A DNA stretch of 16,701 bases from Mucilaginibacter_A sp964244955 (GCA_964244955.1 CAXTKQ010000087.1:1-16701), one strand, 5' to 3'; counted from the first letter of the stretch, positions 1 to 6,912 are shown. Notes: generated by a model from the sequence alone, not told the origin. Made by a program: numbers and translations.

Positions 1-344
1 GCATTTATAGTTTGGAAATTTTTAACGTCGCCGGCTTTAACTTTTGCTGCAATCAAAAAACCCTGTTGCTTTAAAACTTCGCCTTCCTGCAAATTCGTTA
101 TCGCTTCCAGCAAAGCTTCGTCCGGGCAAACAGAACCATTGATCAGTAAATTTTGATCATCAATTTTTAAAGGAAACTTAGTTTGTAAGTATTCTTGCGT
201 TAGATAAGAAACCGGCTGGTTTAAACAGCGCTGCCATTTTTGGGCGATAGTAAGCATCCCGATGCGCAAATCGGCAACCGGACGGGTAAACGTAAGCGGC
301 AATAAAGTTTGTCGCGTGTTTCCGTCAAAAAAAACAATTCCCAT
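1..344 (-). CDS. GlmU-like sugar nucleotidyltransferase (5' part, runs off the window)
   Basis: The reading frame begins with ATG at 344 and stays open to the window edge, giving 114 N-terminal residues. It starts MGIVFFDGNTRQTLLPLTF and continues with TRPVADLRIGMLTI and an Q-K-W segment, the opening typical of the Bacteroidota 'alternative GlmU' family, in which a nucleotidyltransferase-like N-terminus precedes a left-handed beta-helix acyltransferase domain. The family is thought to act in UDP-GlcNAc or related nucleotide-sugar synthesis for cell-envelope precursors; here that is inferred from family resemblance only, since the catalytic C-terminal half lies outside. It follows rpmE2 on the same strand by 62 bases, most of which is a terminator-like hairpin, so its expression signal is unclear. 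Confidence 0.8.
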   Translation of the reverse strand, partial: MGIVFFDGNTRQTLLPLTFTRPVADLRIGMLTIAQKWQRCLNQPVSYLTQEYLQTKFPLKIDDQNLLINGSVCPDEALLEAITNLQEGEVLKQQGFLIAAKVKAGDVKNFQTIN

Positions 345-352
345 TTGGCAAA

Positions 353-385
353 AATAAAAAAAGTCCCGGTTGCAAAACCGGGACT
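353..385 (-). terminator. Rho-independent terminator after rpmE2
   Basis: Reading the minus strand, AGTCCCGGT (385-377) pairs perfectly with ACCGGGACT (370-362) around a 6-base loop and is followed by a T-rich run (361-351). A 9-bp GC-rich stem plus U tract is a standard intrinsic terminator. It ends only about 8 bases before the GlmU-like start codon, so it may act as an attenuator or partial terminator between the two genes. Confidence 0.8.
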
Positions 386-406
386 GCTAAATATCTAAAA
401 AACGGG

Positions 407-655
407 TTACTTTTTGTTGTAGCGGTTGCGGAATTTATCAATACGGCCTGCGGTATCAACCAACTTCATTTTGCCTGTGTAAAACGGGTGCGAAGTGTGC
501 GAAATTTCTAATTTGATCAACGGATATTCTTGTCCGTCTTCCCATTGAACGGTTTCTTTGGATTCGATGCAAGATTTAGTGATAAAAGAATAATCGTTAG
601 ACATATCTTTAAAAACCACTAATCTATAGTTGGAAGGGTGAATTTCTTTTTTCAT
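407..655 (-). CDS. rpmE2: 50S ribosomal protein bL31 type B
   Basis: An 82-residue protein beginning MKKEIHPSNYRLVVFKDMS and containing the conserved SHPFYTGK segment (about residues 54-61) and a basic GRIDKFRNRY tail (about 70-79). This is the type B form of L31: it has no CxxC zinc-binding pairs, only one cysteine (in the SCIESKETV region), and the longer insert seen in zinc-independent paralogues. L31 sits at the central protuberance of the large subunit and bridges to the 30S subunit. Length is normal for the family. A perfect TAnnTTTG -7 element lies 29 bases upstream on the minus strand and a hairpin terminator follows the stop. It is divergent from iscS. Zur control, common for type B L31 in other phyla, is not evident here. 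Confidence 0.95.
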   Translation of the reverse strand: MKKEIHPSNYRLVVFKDMSNDYSFITKSCIESKETVQWEDGQEYPLIKLEISHTSHPFYTGKMKLVDTAGRIDKFRNRYNKK

Positions 656-683
656 TTCGGTAGGGTTGTTTCAAAAACAGGCG

Positions 684-691
684 CAAATATA
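684..691 (-). promoter_or_regulatory. -7 element of the rpmE2 promoter
   Basis: The minus strand reads TATATTTG (691 down to 684), a perfect match to the Bacteroidota TAnnTTTG element, 29-36 bases upstream of the rpmE2 ATG. No clear TTTG -33 partner is visible; the region upstream is a T run. The uptake-like motif copy at 689-700 overlaps its upstream edge. Confidence 0.6.
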
Positions 692-700
692 CTTCTTTTA
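689..700 (+). repeat. Uptake-like motif copy 1 (ATACTTCTTTTA)
   Basis: ATACTTCTTTTA followed by CCGCT and an A run. It lies in the divergent rpmE2/iscS spacer. First of 14 copies of CTTCTTTTA in the window. Confidence 0.85.
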
Positions 701-837
701 CCGCTAAAAAAAAGTTCCGTTGTAAAATAACACCAATTGAAGTTTAAATTGTTTAAATTTCAACTTGAAAACCGCAACAGTTTCAGCGTTTTTAATATTG
801 CAGCAACATGACTTTGAAAGCCGATTTTACTAAGGTT

Positions 838-872
838 TTTGGAAATTTTAGCTAAAACATTTAATATATTTG
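838..872 (+). promoter_or_regulatory. Candidate promoter of the iscSUA genes
   Basis: TATATTTG at 865-872 matches the Bacteroidota -7 consensus TAnnTTTG perfectly. A TTTG at 838-841 could be the -33 element, but the 23-base spacer is a little long. The -7 box lies 32 bases before the ATG at 905, which argues against a longer iscS reading frame beginning near 839, because the promoter would then be inside the gene. Confidence 0.55.
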
Positions 873-904
873 CATCAACATTTATACTTAATCTAATTAA
901 GAAC

Positions 905-2116
905 ATGGATCTTCCTATCTATCTCGATAACAATGCCACCACGCCGATGGACCCACGGGTTTTGGATGCGATGGTTCCGTATTTTGTGCAAAAATTTGGC
1001 AATGCCTCCAGCCGTAACCACGCTTTTGGATGGGTTGCCGAAGAAGCTGTTGATTACGCCCGCGAGCAGGTTGCACAGTTGATCGGCGCAAACGAAAAAG
1101 AAATTATTTTTACTTCCGGTGCTACAGAATCTGATAACCTGGCTTTGAAAGGTGTTTTTGAAATGTACAAGGAAAAAGGCAACCACATCATCACGATGGT
1201 TACCGAACATAAAGCTGTTTTGGATGCTTGCAAACATTTGGAAAAATTAGGCGCACGTGTTACCTATTTGGTGCCGAAACCGGATGGTTTGATTGATTTG
1301 GAACAATTGGTTGCCGCCATGAGCCAGGAAACGATTTTGGTTTCCATCATGTATGGCAATAACGAAATTGGCGTAATTCAGCCGGTAAAAGAAATTGCAA
1401 GGATTGCACATTCTTTTGGCGCTTTGTTTATGACGGATGCCACACAAGCGGTTGGCAAAATCCCGGTAAATGTTATTGAAGACGGGATTGACCTTTTAGC
1501 TTTATCCGGACACAAAATGTACGGCCCGAAAGGCGTTGGCGCTTTATATGTTCGCCGTAAAAACCCACGGGTTAAAGTTACAGCGCAAATGGACGGCGGC
1601 GGCCACGAAAGAGGCATGCGTTCTGGCACATTGAACGTTCCCGGAATTGTTGGTTTAGGCAAAGCTTGCGAATTGGCCCGTTTGGAAATGGATCAAGATG
1701 CGAATAGACTTTCTGCTTTGCGCGATAAGTTGGAAGCTGCTTTAACGCAATTAGAAGAATCATACGTAAACGGAAACCGCGAGCATCGTTTGCCGCACAC
1801 CACTAATATTTCCTTTAAATATGTAGAAGGCGAAGGTTTGATGATGGCCATGAAAGATTTGGCCGTTTCTTCCGGTTCGGCTTGTACTTCAGCTTCTTTA
1901 GAACCTTCTTACGTTTTGAAAAGCTTAGGTTTGTCGGATGATTTGGCGCACTCTTCCATCCGTTTTGGCTTGGGTAGATTTACGACCGAAGAAGAAGTTG
2001 ACCGTGCGATCGAAGTTACCCGCAATGCGGTTACACATCTTCGCGAACTTTCCCCGCTTTGGGAAATGTTTAAAGAAGGCATAGATTTGGATTCTATCGA
2101 ATGGGCAGAACATTAA
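905..2116 (+). CDS. iscS: Cysteine desulfurase IscS
   Basis: A 403-residue PLP enzyme that removes sulfur from L-cysteine, giving alanine and a persulfide that feeds Fe-S cluster assembly and tRNA thiolation. It begins MDLPIYLDNNATTPMDPRV, the usual IscS opening. The PLP-binding lysine lies in SGHKMYGPKG (K204), and the mobile catalytic cysteine lies in SSGSACTSASLEPSYVL (C327), the long active-site loop that separates IscS/NifS from SufS. Length and residue numbers almost match the E. coli enzyme. The frame is open 22 codons further upstream, but those codons overlap the promoter and are not family-like, so the ATG at 905 is preferred. iscU and iscA follow on the same strand. No iscR is seen upstream. 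Confidence 0.96.
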   Translation: MDLPIYLDNNATTPMDPRVLDAMVPYFVQKFGNASSRNHAFGWVAEEAVDYAREQVAQLIGANEKEIIFTSGATESDNLALKGVFEMYKEKGNHIITMVTEHKAVLDACKHLEKLGARVTYLVPKPDGLIDLEQLVAAMSQETILVSIMYGNNEIGVIQPVKEIARIAHSFGALFMTDATQAVGKIPVNVIEDGIDLLALSGHKMYGPKGVGALYVRRKNPRVKVTAQMDGGGHERGMRSGTLNVPGIVGLGKACELARLEMDQDANRLSALRDKLEAALTQLEESYVNGNREHRLPHTTNISFKYVEGEGLMMAMKDLAVSSGSACTSASLEPSYVLKSLGLSDDLAHSSIRFGLGRFTTEEEVDRAIEVTRNAVTHLRELSPLWEMFKEGIDLDSIEWAEH

Positions 2117-2123
2117 TTTTTAT

Positions 2124-2139
2124 CCGATAAAAACAGTAT
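2124..2139 (+). repeat. 16-bp exact repeat, copy in the iscS-iscU spacer
   Basis: CCGATAAAAACAGTAT here is identical to 15631-15646 inside modA. Its 12-base end, TAAAAACAGTAT, also occurs inverted at 2688-2699 in the iscU-iscA spacer. An 8-bp inverted repeat, TTTTTATC/GATAAAAA (2117-2133), overlaps it just after the iscS stop and could form only a weak AT hairpin. Confidence 0.5.
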
Positions 2140-2210
2140 TGCCAAACTGTCTGTAAAAAGCAGGGCGGCAGGATATTTGAACTAATTAAAAACTATTAAA
2201 ACATAAAGCT

Positions 2211-2624
2211 ATGGCTTATTCAGATAAAGTAATCGATCATTATTCAAACCCACGCAATGTTGGGACTTTGGATAAAAGCAGCAACAAAGTTGGAACAGGT
2301 TTGGTTGGCGCACCGGAATGTGGCGACGTTATGCGTTTGCAAATTGAAGTTGACGAAAACAACGTGATCAAAGACGCAAAATTTAAAACTTTTGGCTGTG
2401 GTTCGGCCATTGCTTCTTCTTCTTTGGCAACCGAATGGCTAAAAGGAAAAAGCATTGACGATGCCATGAAAATTGACAACATGGACATTGTGGAAGAATT
2501 GGCTTTGCCGCCGGTGAAAATCCATTGTTCTGTTTTGGCAGAAGATGCGATCAAAGCTGCCATCAACGATTTCCGTATCAAAAACGGCCTTGCCCCGATC
2601 GAATCTGAGAAAGTACACCATTAG
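2211..2624 (+). CDS. iscU: Fe-S cluster assembly scaffold IscU
   Basis: A 137-residue scaffold on which [2Fe-2S] clusters are built from sulfur supplied by IscS. It begins MAYSDKVIDHYSNPRNVG. All cluster ligands are present: C37 in PECGDVM, D39, C63 in FGCGSAIASSS, and H105-C106 in KIHCSVLAEDA. The LPPVK motif at 99-103, recognised in other bacteria by the Hsp70 chaperone HscA, is intact, although hscA and hscB are not nearby. It lies 94 bases after iscS on the same strand and is probably cotranscribed; the spacer contains no strong terminator. The short C-terminal tail ends in two histidines. Length is slightly above the usual 128 residues of the family. Confidence 0.96.
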   Translation: MAYSDKVIDHYSNPRNVGTLDKSSNKVGTGLVGAPECGDVMRLQIEVDENNVIKDAKFKTFGCGSAIASSSLATEWLKGKSIDDAMKIDNMDIVEELALPPVKIHCSVLAEDAIKAAINDFRIKNGLAPIESEKVHH

Positions 2625-2651
2625 GAGAGTTGTAAGTGGTAAGTTTTTTGG

Positions 2652-2673
2652 TTGAAAGTTGTACAGCTTTCAA
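2652..2673. repeat. Near-perfect palindrome in the iscU-iscA spacer
   Basis: TTGAAAG at 2652-2658 is mirrored by CTTTCAA at 2667-2673 around a central TGTACA palindrome (2660-2665), with one T/G pair on each side. The 22-base symmetry could be an RNA hairpin that sets relative iscU/iscA expression, or a protein site. No U tract follows directly. Confidence 0.5.
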
Positions 2674-2762
2674 TCTTTGATTTTACCATACTGTTTTTAG
2701 CATGTATTTTTTACGCTTGCTATCCAACTTAAAACTACAACTTAATACTTAAAACTAAAACA

Positions 2763-3089
2763 ATGATAACCGTAACCGATAAAGCAAAAAGTAAAGTGGA
2801 AGAGCTGATCCGTTCATCAAACCTGAACGAATCTTATTTTCTGCGGGTTTCTGTTGCCGGAGGAGGTTGTTCGGGTTTATCCTACAAGCTCGATTTCGAC
2901 AATGAAATTAAGCCCGGCGACCAGTTTTTTGAAGATAAAGGCATCCGGATTTCTTTGGACATGAAATCTTTTCTTTACCTGGCCGGCACAGAACTTGATT
3001 TTTCTGACGGCTTAAATGGAAAAGGGTTCAACTTCCATAACCCAAACGCCAGCCGTACTTGTGGTTGTGGCGAAAGTTTTTCTGTTTAA
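2763..3089 (+). CDS. iscA: A-type Fe-S carrier IscA (HesB/IscA family)
   Basis: A 108-residue A-type carrier that accepts or delivers Fe-S clusters, mainly to [4Fe-4S] targets. It begins MITVTDKAKSKVEELI. The three conserved cysteines are C36 in GGGCSGLSY and C100/C102 in the terminal TCGCGESFSV, the canonical family ending. Length is typical. It is the last gene of the isc group: a 138-base spacer separates it from iscU, and a strong hairpin terminator begins 21 bases after its stop. ErpA or SufA would look similar; the iscSU neighbourhood favours IscA. No hscB, hscA or fdx gene follows, so this is a minimal S-U-A set. Confidence 0.93.
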   Translation: MITVTDKAKSKVEELIRSSNLNESYFLRVSVAGGGCSGLSYKLDFDNEIKPGDQFFEDKGIRISLDMKSFLYLAGTELDFSDGLNGKGFNFHNPNASRTCGCGESFSV

Positions 3090-3110
3090 GAAATTTTACA
3101 AACTGTTTTT

Positions 3111-3147
3111 AAAAAGGGATGCTTCTTTTAGCATCCCTTTTTTTGTT
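3111..3147 (+). terminator. Rho-independent terminator of the isc genes, with the uptake-like motif in its loop
   Basis: AAAAAGGGATGC (3111-3122) pairs perfectly with GCATCCCTTTTT (3131-3142), followed by more T. The 8-base loop TTCTTTTA together with the stem end GATGC makes up motif copy 2 (ATGCTTCTTTTA, 3119-3130). Confidence 0.9.
3119..3130 (+). repeat. Uptake-like motif copy 2 (ATGCTTCTTTTA)
   Basis: Lies across the inner stem and loop of the isc terminator. The base after the core is G rather than Y, because the terminator stem resumes there. Confidence 0.7.
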
Positions 3148-3172
3148 TTAACCGTTAATACGTTTAAGTTTG
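3142..3172 (+). promoter_or_regulatory. Promoter of the acyl-CoA ligase gene
   Basis: TTTG at 3142-3145, a 19-base spacer, then TAAGTTTG at 3165-3172: a full match to the Bacteroidota -33/-7 consensus. It predicts a 5' leader of roughly 25-30 bases before the ATG at 3207. The -33 element sits in the T tract of the isc terminator, so one unit ends where the next begins. Confidence 0.7.
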
Positions 3173-3206
3173 GCGTTCCAAATTATTTTCATAAACCTGT
3201 TGCTTC

Positions 3207-5120
3207 ATGAACCCGGTAACCGAACATTCCACCGTTCCAAGTCTCCTGCAAAATATTATCCAAAATATCCACCCGGAAGACACTGTTTTTCTCACGCACA
3301 AAGTAGATGAACGCTGGGAAGAAATCACTTACAAACAAGCTTTAGAAAACATCAATGCCATCTCTGCTTATTTTTTGGATATTGGCATCAAAAAAAACGA
3401 CCGGCTGGCGCTTATTTTGGATAATGGCCCCGAGTATGTGTATTACGACCAGGCGCTGCAACAAATCGGTGCCGTAAATACGTCCATCTATCCTACCCTT
3501 TCCGAATCTGAAATTGAATATATTTTGAATGATTCTGGCGCGCGGACTTTATTAATCGGCAGTCCTTTTCTGCTCAAAAAAATCCTCAAGATTGCCAACA
3601 ATTGTGCAGAATTAATCCGCATCATCCCGATTTTTGATGACTACCAAAAGTTTACCGAAAAATCAAAGTTTAACACCGGCATCATTTCGTTAAACAATTT
3701 AATTTTTGAAGGAAAACGCGTTTACAATCAATACAAACAAACCCTCATCAGTTGCCGCGAAAGTATTTTGCCTACGGATATTTCTTCGCTGATCTATACA
3801 TCCGGCACAACCGGGACGCCCAAAGGCGTGATGTTGACGCACCACAATTTTACCCAAAACGTACGTGCAAGTTTGGACCAGATTACGGTGATTACCAAAG
3901 ACGATGTGTTCCTTTCTTTTTTGCCGCTTTCGCACGTTTTTGAACGCACGGCTACGTATCATGTTTGTTTGGCGACCGGTTCCAGGATTGCATTTGCCCA
4001 AAGTTTGGAATTGCTGGCGAAAAACATGGCCGAAATACAACCTACCGTAATGAGTTGTGTGCCGCGATTGCTGGAACGCATCCACGACCGCGCCATGAAA
4101 AGCGGACAAGCAGCAGGCGGAATTAAAACCAAGCTTTTTTTATGGTCATTGGATAAAGGCCGCAAATTTAGGGAGGTAAAAGAAGCAGGTAAAAAACCCG
4201 GACTGATTTTAACCGGCGAAAAAAACCTGGCCGAGAAATTAGTTTTCAGCAAGATCAAAGAAAAAACCGGCGGAAGGTTGAAGTTTATGCTTTCGGGCGG
4301 CGGTGCCTTGCCCAAAAATATCGGCGAGTTTTTTGGTGATTTAGGCATCAAAGTATTGGAAGGTTTTGGGCTGACGGAAACTTCGCCGGTAATGGCCGTA
4401 ACCGAATATAACCGGCAAGTTTACGGAACCGTTGGAAGGATTATTCCGCGGATAGAAGTAGCTATCCAAAACATTGATACACATAAAATTTACACCATCC
4501 AAACCCACGATACTTTTAAACCCGATTTCGAATCTGAAGAAGGCGAAATTATTACGCGCGGCCATTGCGTGATGAAAGGTTATTGGAACAAACCGGAAGA
4601 AACGCGCAACGTAATTGATGAAAATGGCTGGTTCCATACCGGCGATATTGGCCGTTTTTATAAAGGCAATTTGCAAATTACCGACCGTTTGAAAAACATG
4701 CTGGTCAACTCTTTTGGCAAGAACGTTTATCCAACGCAGGTAGAGAACACGTATTTAAAAAGCCCGAAGATTGAAGGCGTTTTTTTGATTGGTGATAAGC
4801 GCGAATATGTTACGGCTTTTATCATTCCTGCTAAAGAATTGTTGCAAGAAACTTTCAACTTGGATGAATCTTTTTTTGAGAAGCCGGAAACTTTTATTGA
4901 AGAACAACCGGTTATGGATTGGATTAACGAAGATGTAAAAAAACTTTCCAATGAACTGGCCAAATTTGAACGCATCAAAAACTTCAAAGTAAAACGCAAC
5001 CCTTTTAGCATGGAAGCCGGTGAAATTACACCCACTTTAAAAGCTAAAAGAAAAGTGATTGAGAAAAAGTATGCGGCGGATATTGACAACTTGTATTTGC
5101 AGGAAGCGGATTTGATTTGA
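3207..5120 (+). CDS. Long-chain fatty-acid--CoA ligase (AMP-forming)
   Basis: A 637-residue member of the ANL adenylating superfamily that activates fatty acids to acyl-AMP and then acyl-CoA for lipid synthesis or beta-oxidation. The ATP-binding P-loop YTSGTTGTPKGVMLTHHNF begins near residue 197. Also visible are SGGGALP (near 360), GFGLTETSPV (near 386), GWFHTGDIG (near 474) and the hinge-containing ITDRLKNMLVNSFGKNVYP (near 491-509). Length and the large insert between the P-loop and the TETSP motif fit the long-chain group (FadD15/FAA-like). No signal peptide or membrane segment is seen. It has its own promoter and no beta-oxidation genes beside it. The in-frame copy of the uptake-like motif at 4177-4188 encodes V-K-E-A. 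Confidence 0.93.
   Translation: MNPVTEHSTVPSLLQNIIQNIHPEDTVFLTHKVDERWEEITYKQALENINAISAYFLDIGIKKNDRLALILDNGPEYVYYDQALQQIGAVNTSIYPTLSESEIEYILNDSGARTLLIGSPFLLKKILKIANNCAELIRIIPIFDDYQKFTEKSKFNTGIISLNNLIFEGKRVYNQYKQTLISCRESILPTDISSLIYTSGTTGTPKGVMLTHHNFTQNVRASLDQITVITKDDVFLSFLPLSHVFERTATYHVCLATGSRIAFAQSLELLAKNMAEIQPTVMSCVPRLLERIHDRAMKSGQAAGGIKTKLFLWSLDKGRKFREVKEAGKKPGLILTGEKNLAEKLVFSKIKEKTGGRLKFMLSGGGALPKNIGEFFGDLGIKVLEGFGLTETSPVMAVTEYNRQVYGTVGRIIPRIEVAIQNIDTHKIYTIQTHDTFKPDFESEEGEIITRGHCVMKGYWNKPEETRNVIDENGWFHTGDIGRFYKGNLQITDRLKNMLVNSFGKNVYPTQVENTYLKSPKIEGVFLIGDKREYVTAFIIPAKELLQETFNLDESFFEKPETFIEEQPVMDWINEDVKKLSNELAKFERIKNFKVKRNPFSMEAGEITPTLKAKRKVIEKKYAADIDNLYLQEADLI
4177..4188 (-). repeat. Uptake-like motif copy 3, inside the acyl-CoA ligase gene
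   Basis: The minus strand reads CTGCTTCTTTTA then CCTCCC and AAA. It is the least complete flank (CTG instead of ATG) but keeps the full 9-base core. Confidence 0.6.
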
Positions 5121-5147
5121 TGGGAGTTAATTGTTTATCTTAGTGTT

Positions 5148-5390
5148 ATGATACCTGAAAGAAAAAACACAGATGAGGATGAAGACCAAAATTACTTGGA
5201 AGAAATTCAGCAGCGGATTGACGAATCAGCCAAAGAAATATCCAGGATAAACGAAGCACTTGGATTGGGTTTGGTTACCGTTAGGGAAGATGGTGTTTAT
5301 CGGGAATTTAATAATGGTGAATCAATACTGATAAAAGCCGGAGATTTCAAACGAAAAAAATTAGTTAACCGGCATATCAAAATTCGTTAA
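5148..5390 (+). CDS. Small charged protein of unknown function
   Basis: An 80-residue reading frame with ATG at 5148 and stop at 5388-5390. I do not recognise a family. The first 40 residues are very acidic and rich in E, D and Q (MIPERKNTDEDEDQN, then an amphipathic stretch with heptad-like EEIQQRIDESAKEISRI), suggesting a short helix or coiled coil. The second half (TVREDGVYREF, then SILIKAGDFKRKKLV) looks like beta strands with a basic tail. No signal peptide or membrane segment. It starts 27 bases after the acyl-CoA ligase stop and could be cotranscribed. The clean charge pattern and the end at an inverted motif pair support a real gene, but without homologues this is moderate. Confidence 0.55.
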   Translation: MIPERKNTDEDEDQNYLEEIQQRIDESAKEISRINEALGLGLVTVREDGVYREFNNGESILIKAGDFKRKKLVNRHIKIR

Positions 5391-5394
5391 TGCC

Positions 5395-5406
5395 ATACTT
5401 CTTTTA
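5395..5406 (+). repeat. Uptake-like motif copy 4 (ATACTTCTTTTA)
   Basis: Followed by CCGGC and AAAAAATTGGTGT. It starts 4 bases after a stop codon and forms the left arm of an inverted pair. Confidence 0.85.
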
Positions 5407-5473
5407 CCGGCAAAAAATTGGTGTCGTAAAAATTTAATAAATCAAAAACCAAGCAATTAGGATTTTTAGGTGG

Positions 5474-5485
5474 TAAAAGAAGTAT
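5474..5485 (-). repeat. Uptake-like motif copy 5 (minus strand, ATACTTCTTTTA)
   Basis: The minus strand reads ATACTTCTTTTACCACCT then AAAAATCC. Right arm of the inverted pair with copy 4. Nothing else recognisable fills 5486-5607. Confidence 0.85.
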
Positions 5486-5607
5486 CCCATCAAAAAAATG
5501 GCCGGGAAAAGATATTAAACAACTTTAACTTGGATTTGCAAGAAACCAAAACCAATATTGCCAAAACTATGCTAAACTGTCTAATCTACAAAATGCCCTT
5601 CTGCAAG

Positions 5608-6708
5608 TCAAGGCTTCGTTTTTAACAGTTCATCCGCAAATGCAATACCTGGTTTTTCAATATACTTTTCGGTTATTTTGGCAAGTAAAAAAGAAATGGC
5701 TAAGGTAAGCAAGAAATCACAAGTAAAACCTATATACAGGTTTTTGGTAATTTTATTATCAAAGTACTCGTTTAAATTGGGAAAGACATACCAAACCGTA
5801 ATCCAATGTAAAATGTAAATAGAAAAACTAAGCTGGCCAATCCGTTCTAAAATGGGAACCCTGAAATAGAAGCTTTTTAAAAAAGAACCCAATGCAAAAA
5901 AAACCATGCCAGCAAAGGCGGGGATTAAAAAGAACGAAAATGACCAACCATGTTTCCAGTTTATATAAATTGCCAAAAAGCCCGCAAGAAATAAAACTAA
6001 GTTATAAATTTGGTTTTTAATGATGTTGCCCTTTACATCTTTATAAAATAAAAAGCCCCACAAAAAAACCGGTAATTGGTTAAAAAGGTTGTTATAGTAA
6101 AAATTATTATTGTAGATAAACTTGAGATGAAAATACAAGTTTAACGATACAATTATCAATAAAGCCAACAATACATAACCCACCAACACATTGAATATAT
6201 ACCTGGCCGTTTTATGGTGCAACCAAATATAGAGCAACGGAAAAATGCAATAAAAAGCCATTTCGGCCCCGATAGACCATCCTCCCGGAATAATGTTATT
6301 GTTATAGGCTGGCGCAAAACCATGTATAAACAATACATTTGCTGATATACCTTTTAAAGAGTAATTATTTAAACCATTGGGCATTTGAAGGTTGGCTAAC
6401 AGCAGGTTTATACCGAAATATATTAATATCCCGATATAATACAGCGGTGCAATCCTAAAATATCTACGGATAAAAAAACTTTTTATTTCCGGCCAACTGT
6501 AGCCCCTTTTTTCCATGGAAAGGCACAATGTTAAAGCCGATGCAACAAAAAAAAGTTGTACCCCAAGCTGCCCATATTTGGTTTTGCTTTCTAAAAAAAT
6601 ACTTTTTTGCATTTCCCCTGCGTGGATAAGTATTACGCCAATGATAGCAATACCACGCAAAGCATCTATGTAATGATACTTTTTTACTGGTTTATTAGAA
6701 ACAGGCAC
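5608..6708 (-). CDS. Acyltransferase 3 family membrane protein (OafA/WbpC-like)
   Basis: A 366-residue integral membrane protein of the acyltransferase-3 family, which transfers acyl groups (often acetyl) onto sugars of exopolysaccharide, LPS O-antigen or other surface glycans. The N-terminus shows the family signature YIDALRGIAIIGVILIHAG (residues about 12-30), with the conserved arginine and the catalytic histidine at the end of the first helix, followed by SFFIRRYFRIAPLYYIGI (near 86-103). About ten hydrophobic helices follow, including the PGGWSIGAEMAFYCIFP region. Length is normal. The DNA is visibly more A/T-rich than its neighbours (many A and T runs), and no glycan-locus genes lie beside it, so horizontal acquisition is plausible. 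The acyl donor and acceptor cannot be told from sequence. Confidence 0.88.
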   Translation of the reverse strand: MPVSNKPVKKYHYIDALRGIAIIGVILIHAGEMQKSIFLESKTKYGQLGVQLFFVASALTLCLSMEKRGYSWPEIKSFFIRRYFRIAPLYYIGILIYFGINLLLANLQMPNGLNNYSLKGISANVLFIHGFAPAYNNNIIPGGWSIGAEMAFYCIFPLLYIWLHHKTARYIFNVLVGYVLLALLIIVSLNLYFHLKFIYNNNFYYNNLFNQLPVFLWGFLFYKDVKGNIIKNQIYNLVLFLAGFLAIYINWKHGWSFSFFLIPAFAGMVFFALGSFLKSFYFRVPILERIGQLSFSIYILHWITVWYVFPNLNEYFDNKITKNLYIGFTCDFLLTLAISFLLAKITEKYIEKPGIAFADELLKTKP

Positions 6709-6875
6709 TTTAATAAAAACTTTAGGTAATAAGAGCTAAATTATACTTAATACTTCTACATAAACTAATCAGGTACAAGTATAACCCCTTTTAGGCTTAA
6801 AGTTGTACTAACCTTTTGTTAACAGAACTTCCCTATCCTGCTTCTCTATTTCATACAAACAGTTACTTTCACATA

Positions 6876-6887
6876 ATACTTCTTTTA
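6876..6887 (+). repeat. Uptake-like motif copy 6 (ATACTTCTTTTA)
   Basis: Followed by TCCCCT and AAAAATTA. It lies in the divergent acyltransferase/lysS spacer, 25 bases upstream of the lysS -7 element. Confidence 0.85.
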
Positions 6888-6912
6888 TCCCCTAAAAATT
6901 AGCATTAAAACC

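Larger units (their letters stand above)
5394..5486. terminator. Inverted pair of the uptake-like motif between convergent genes (candidate bidirectional terminator)
   Basis: ATACTTCTTTTACC at 5395-5408 is exactly mirrored by GGTAAAAGAAGTAT at 5472-5485, and partial complementarity continues inward (CAAAAA against TTTTTAG), so arms of about 25 bases could pair. It lies between the convergent 5148-5390 gene and the acyltransferase gene ending at 5608. The 63-base loop is long for an intrinsic terminator, so termination is inferred from placement. Confidence 0.45.

Noticed and set aside
839..904. A 22-codon upstream extension of iscS
   Set aside because: The TATATTTG promoter element lies inside it, and the residues do not resemble any IscS N-terminus; ATG 905 gives the family start.
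3699..4109. A 136-codon frame opposite the acyl-CoA ligase
   Set aside because: Antisense shadow across conserved adenylation motifs.
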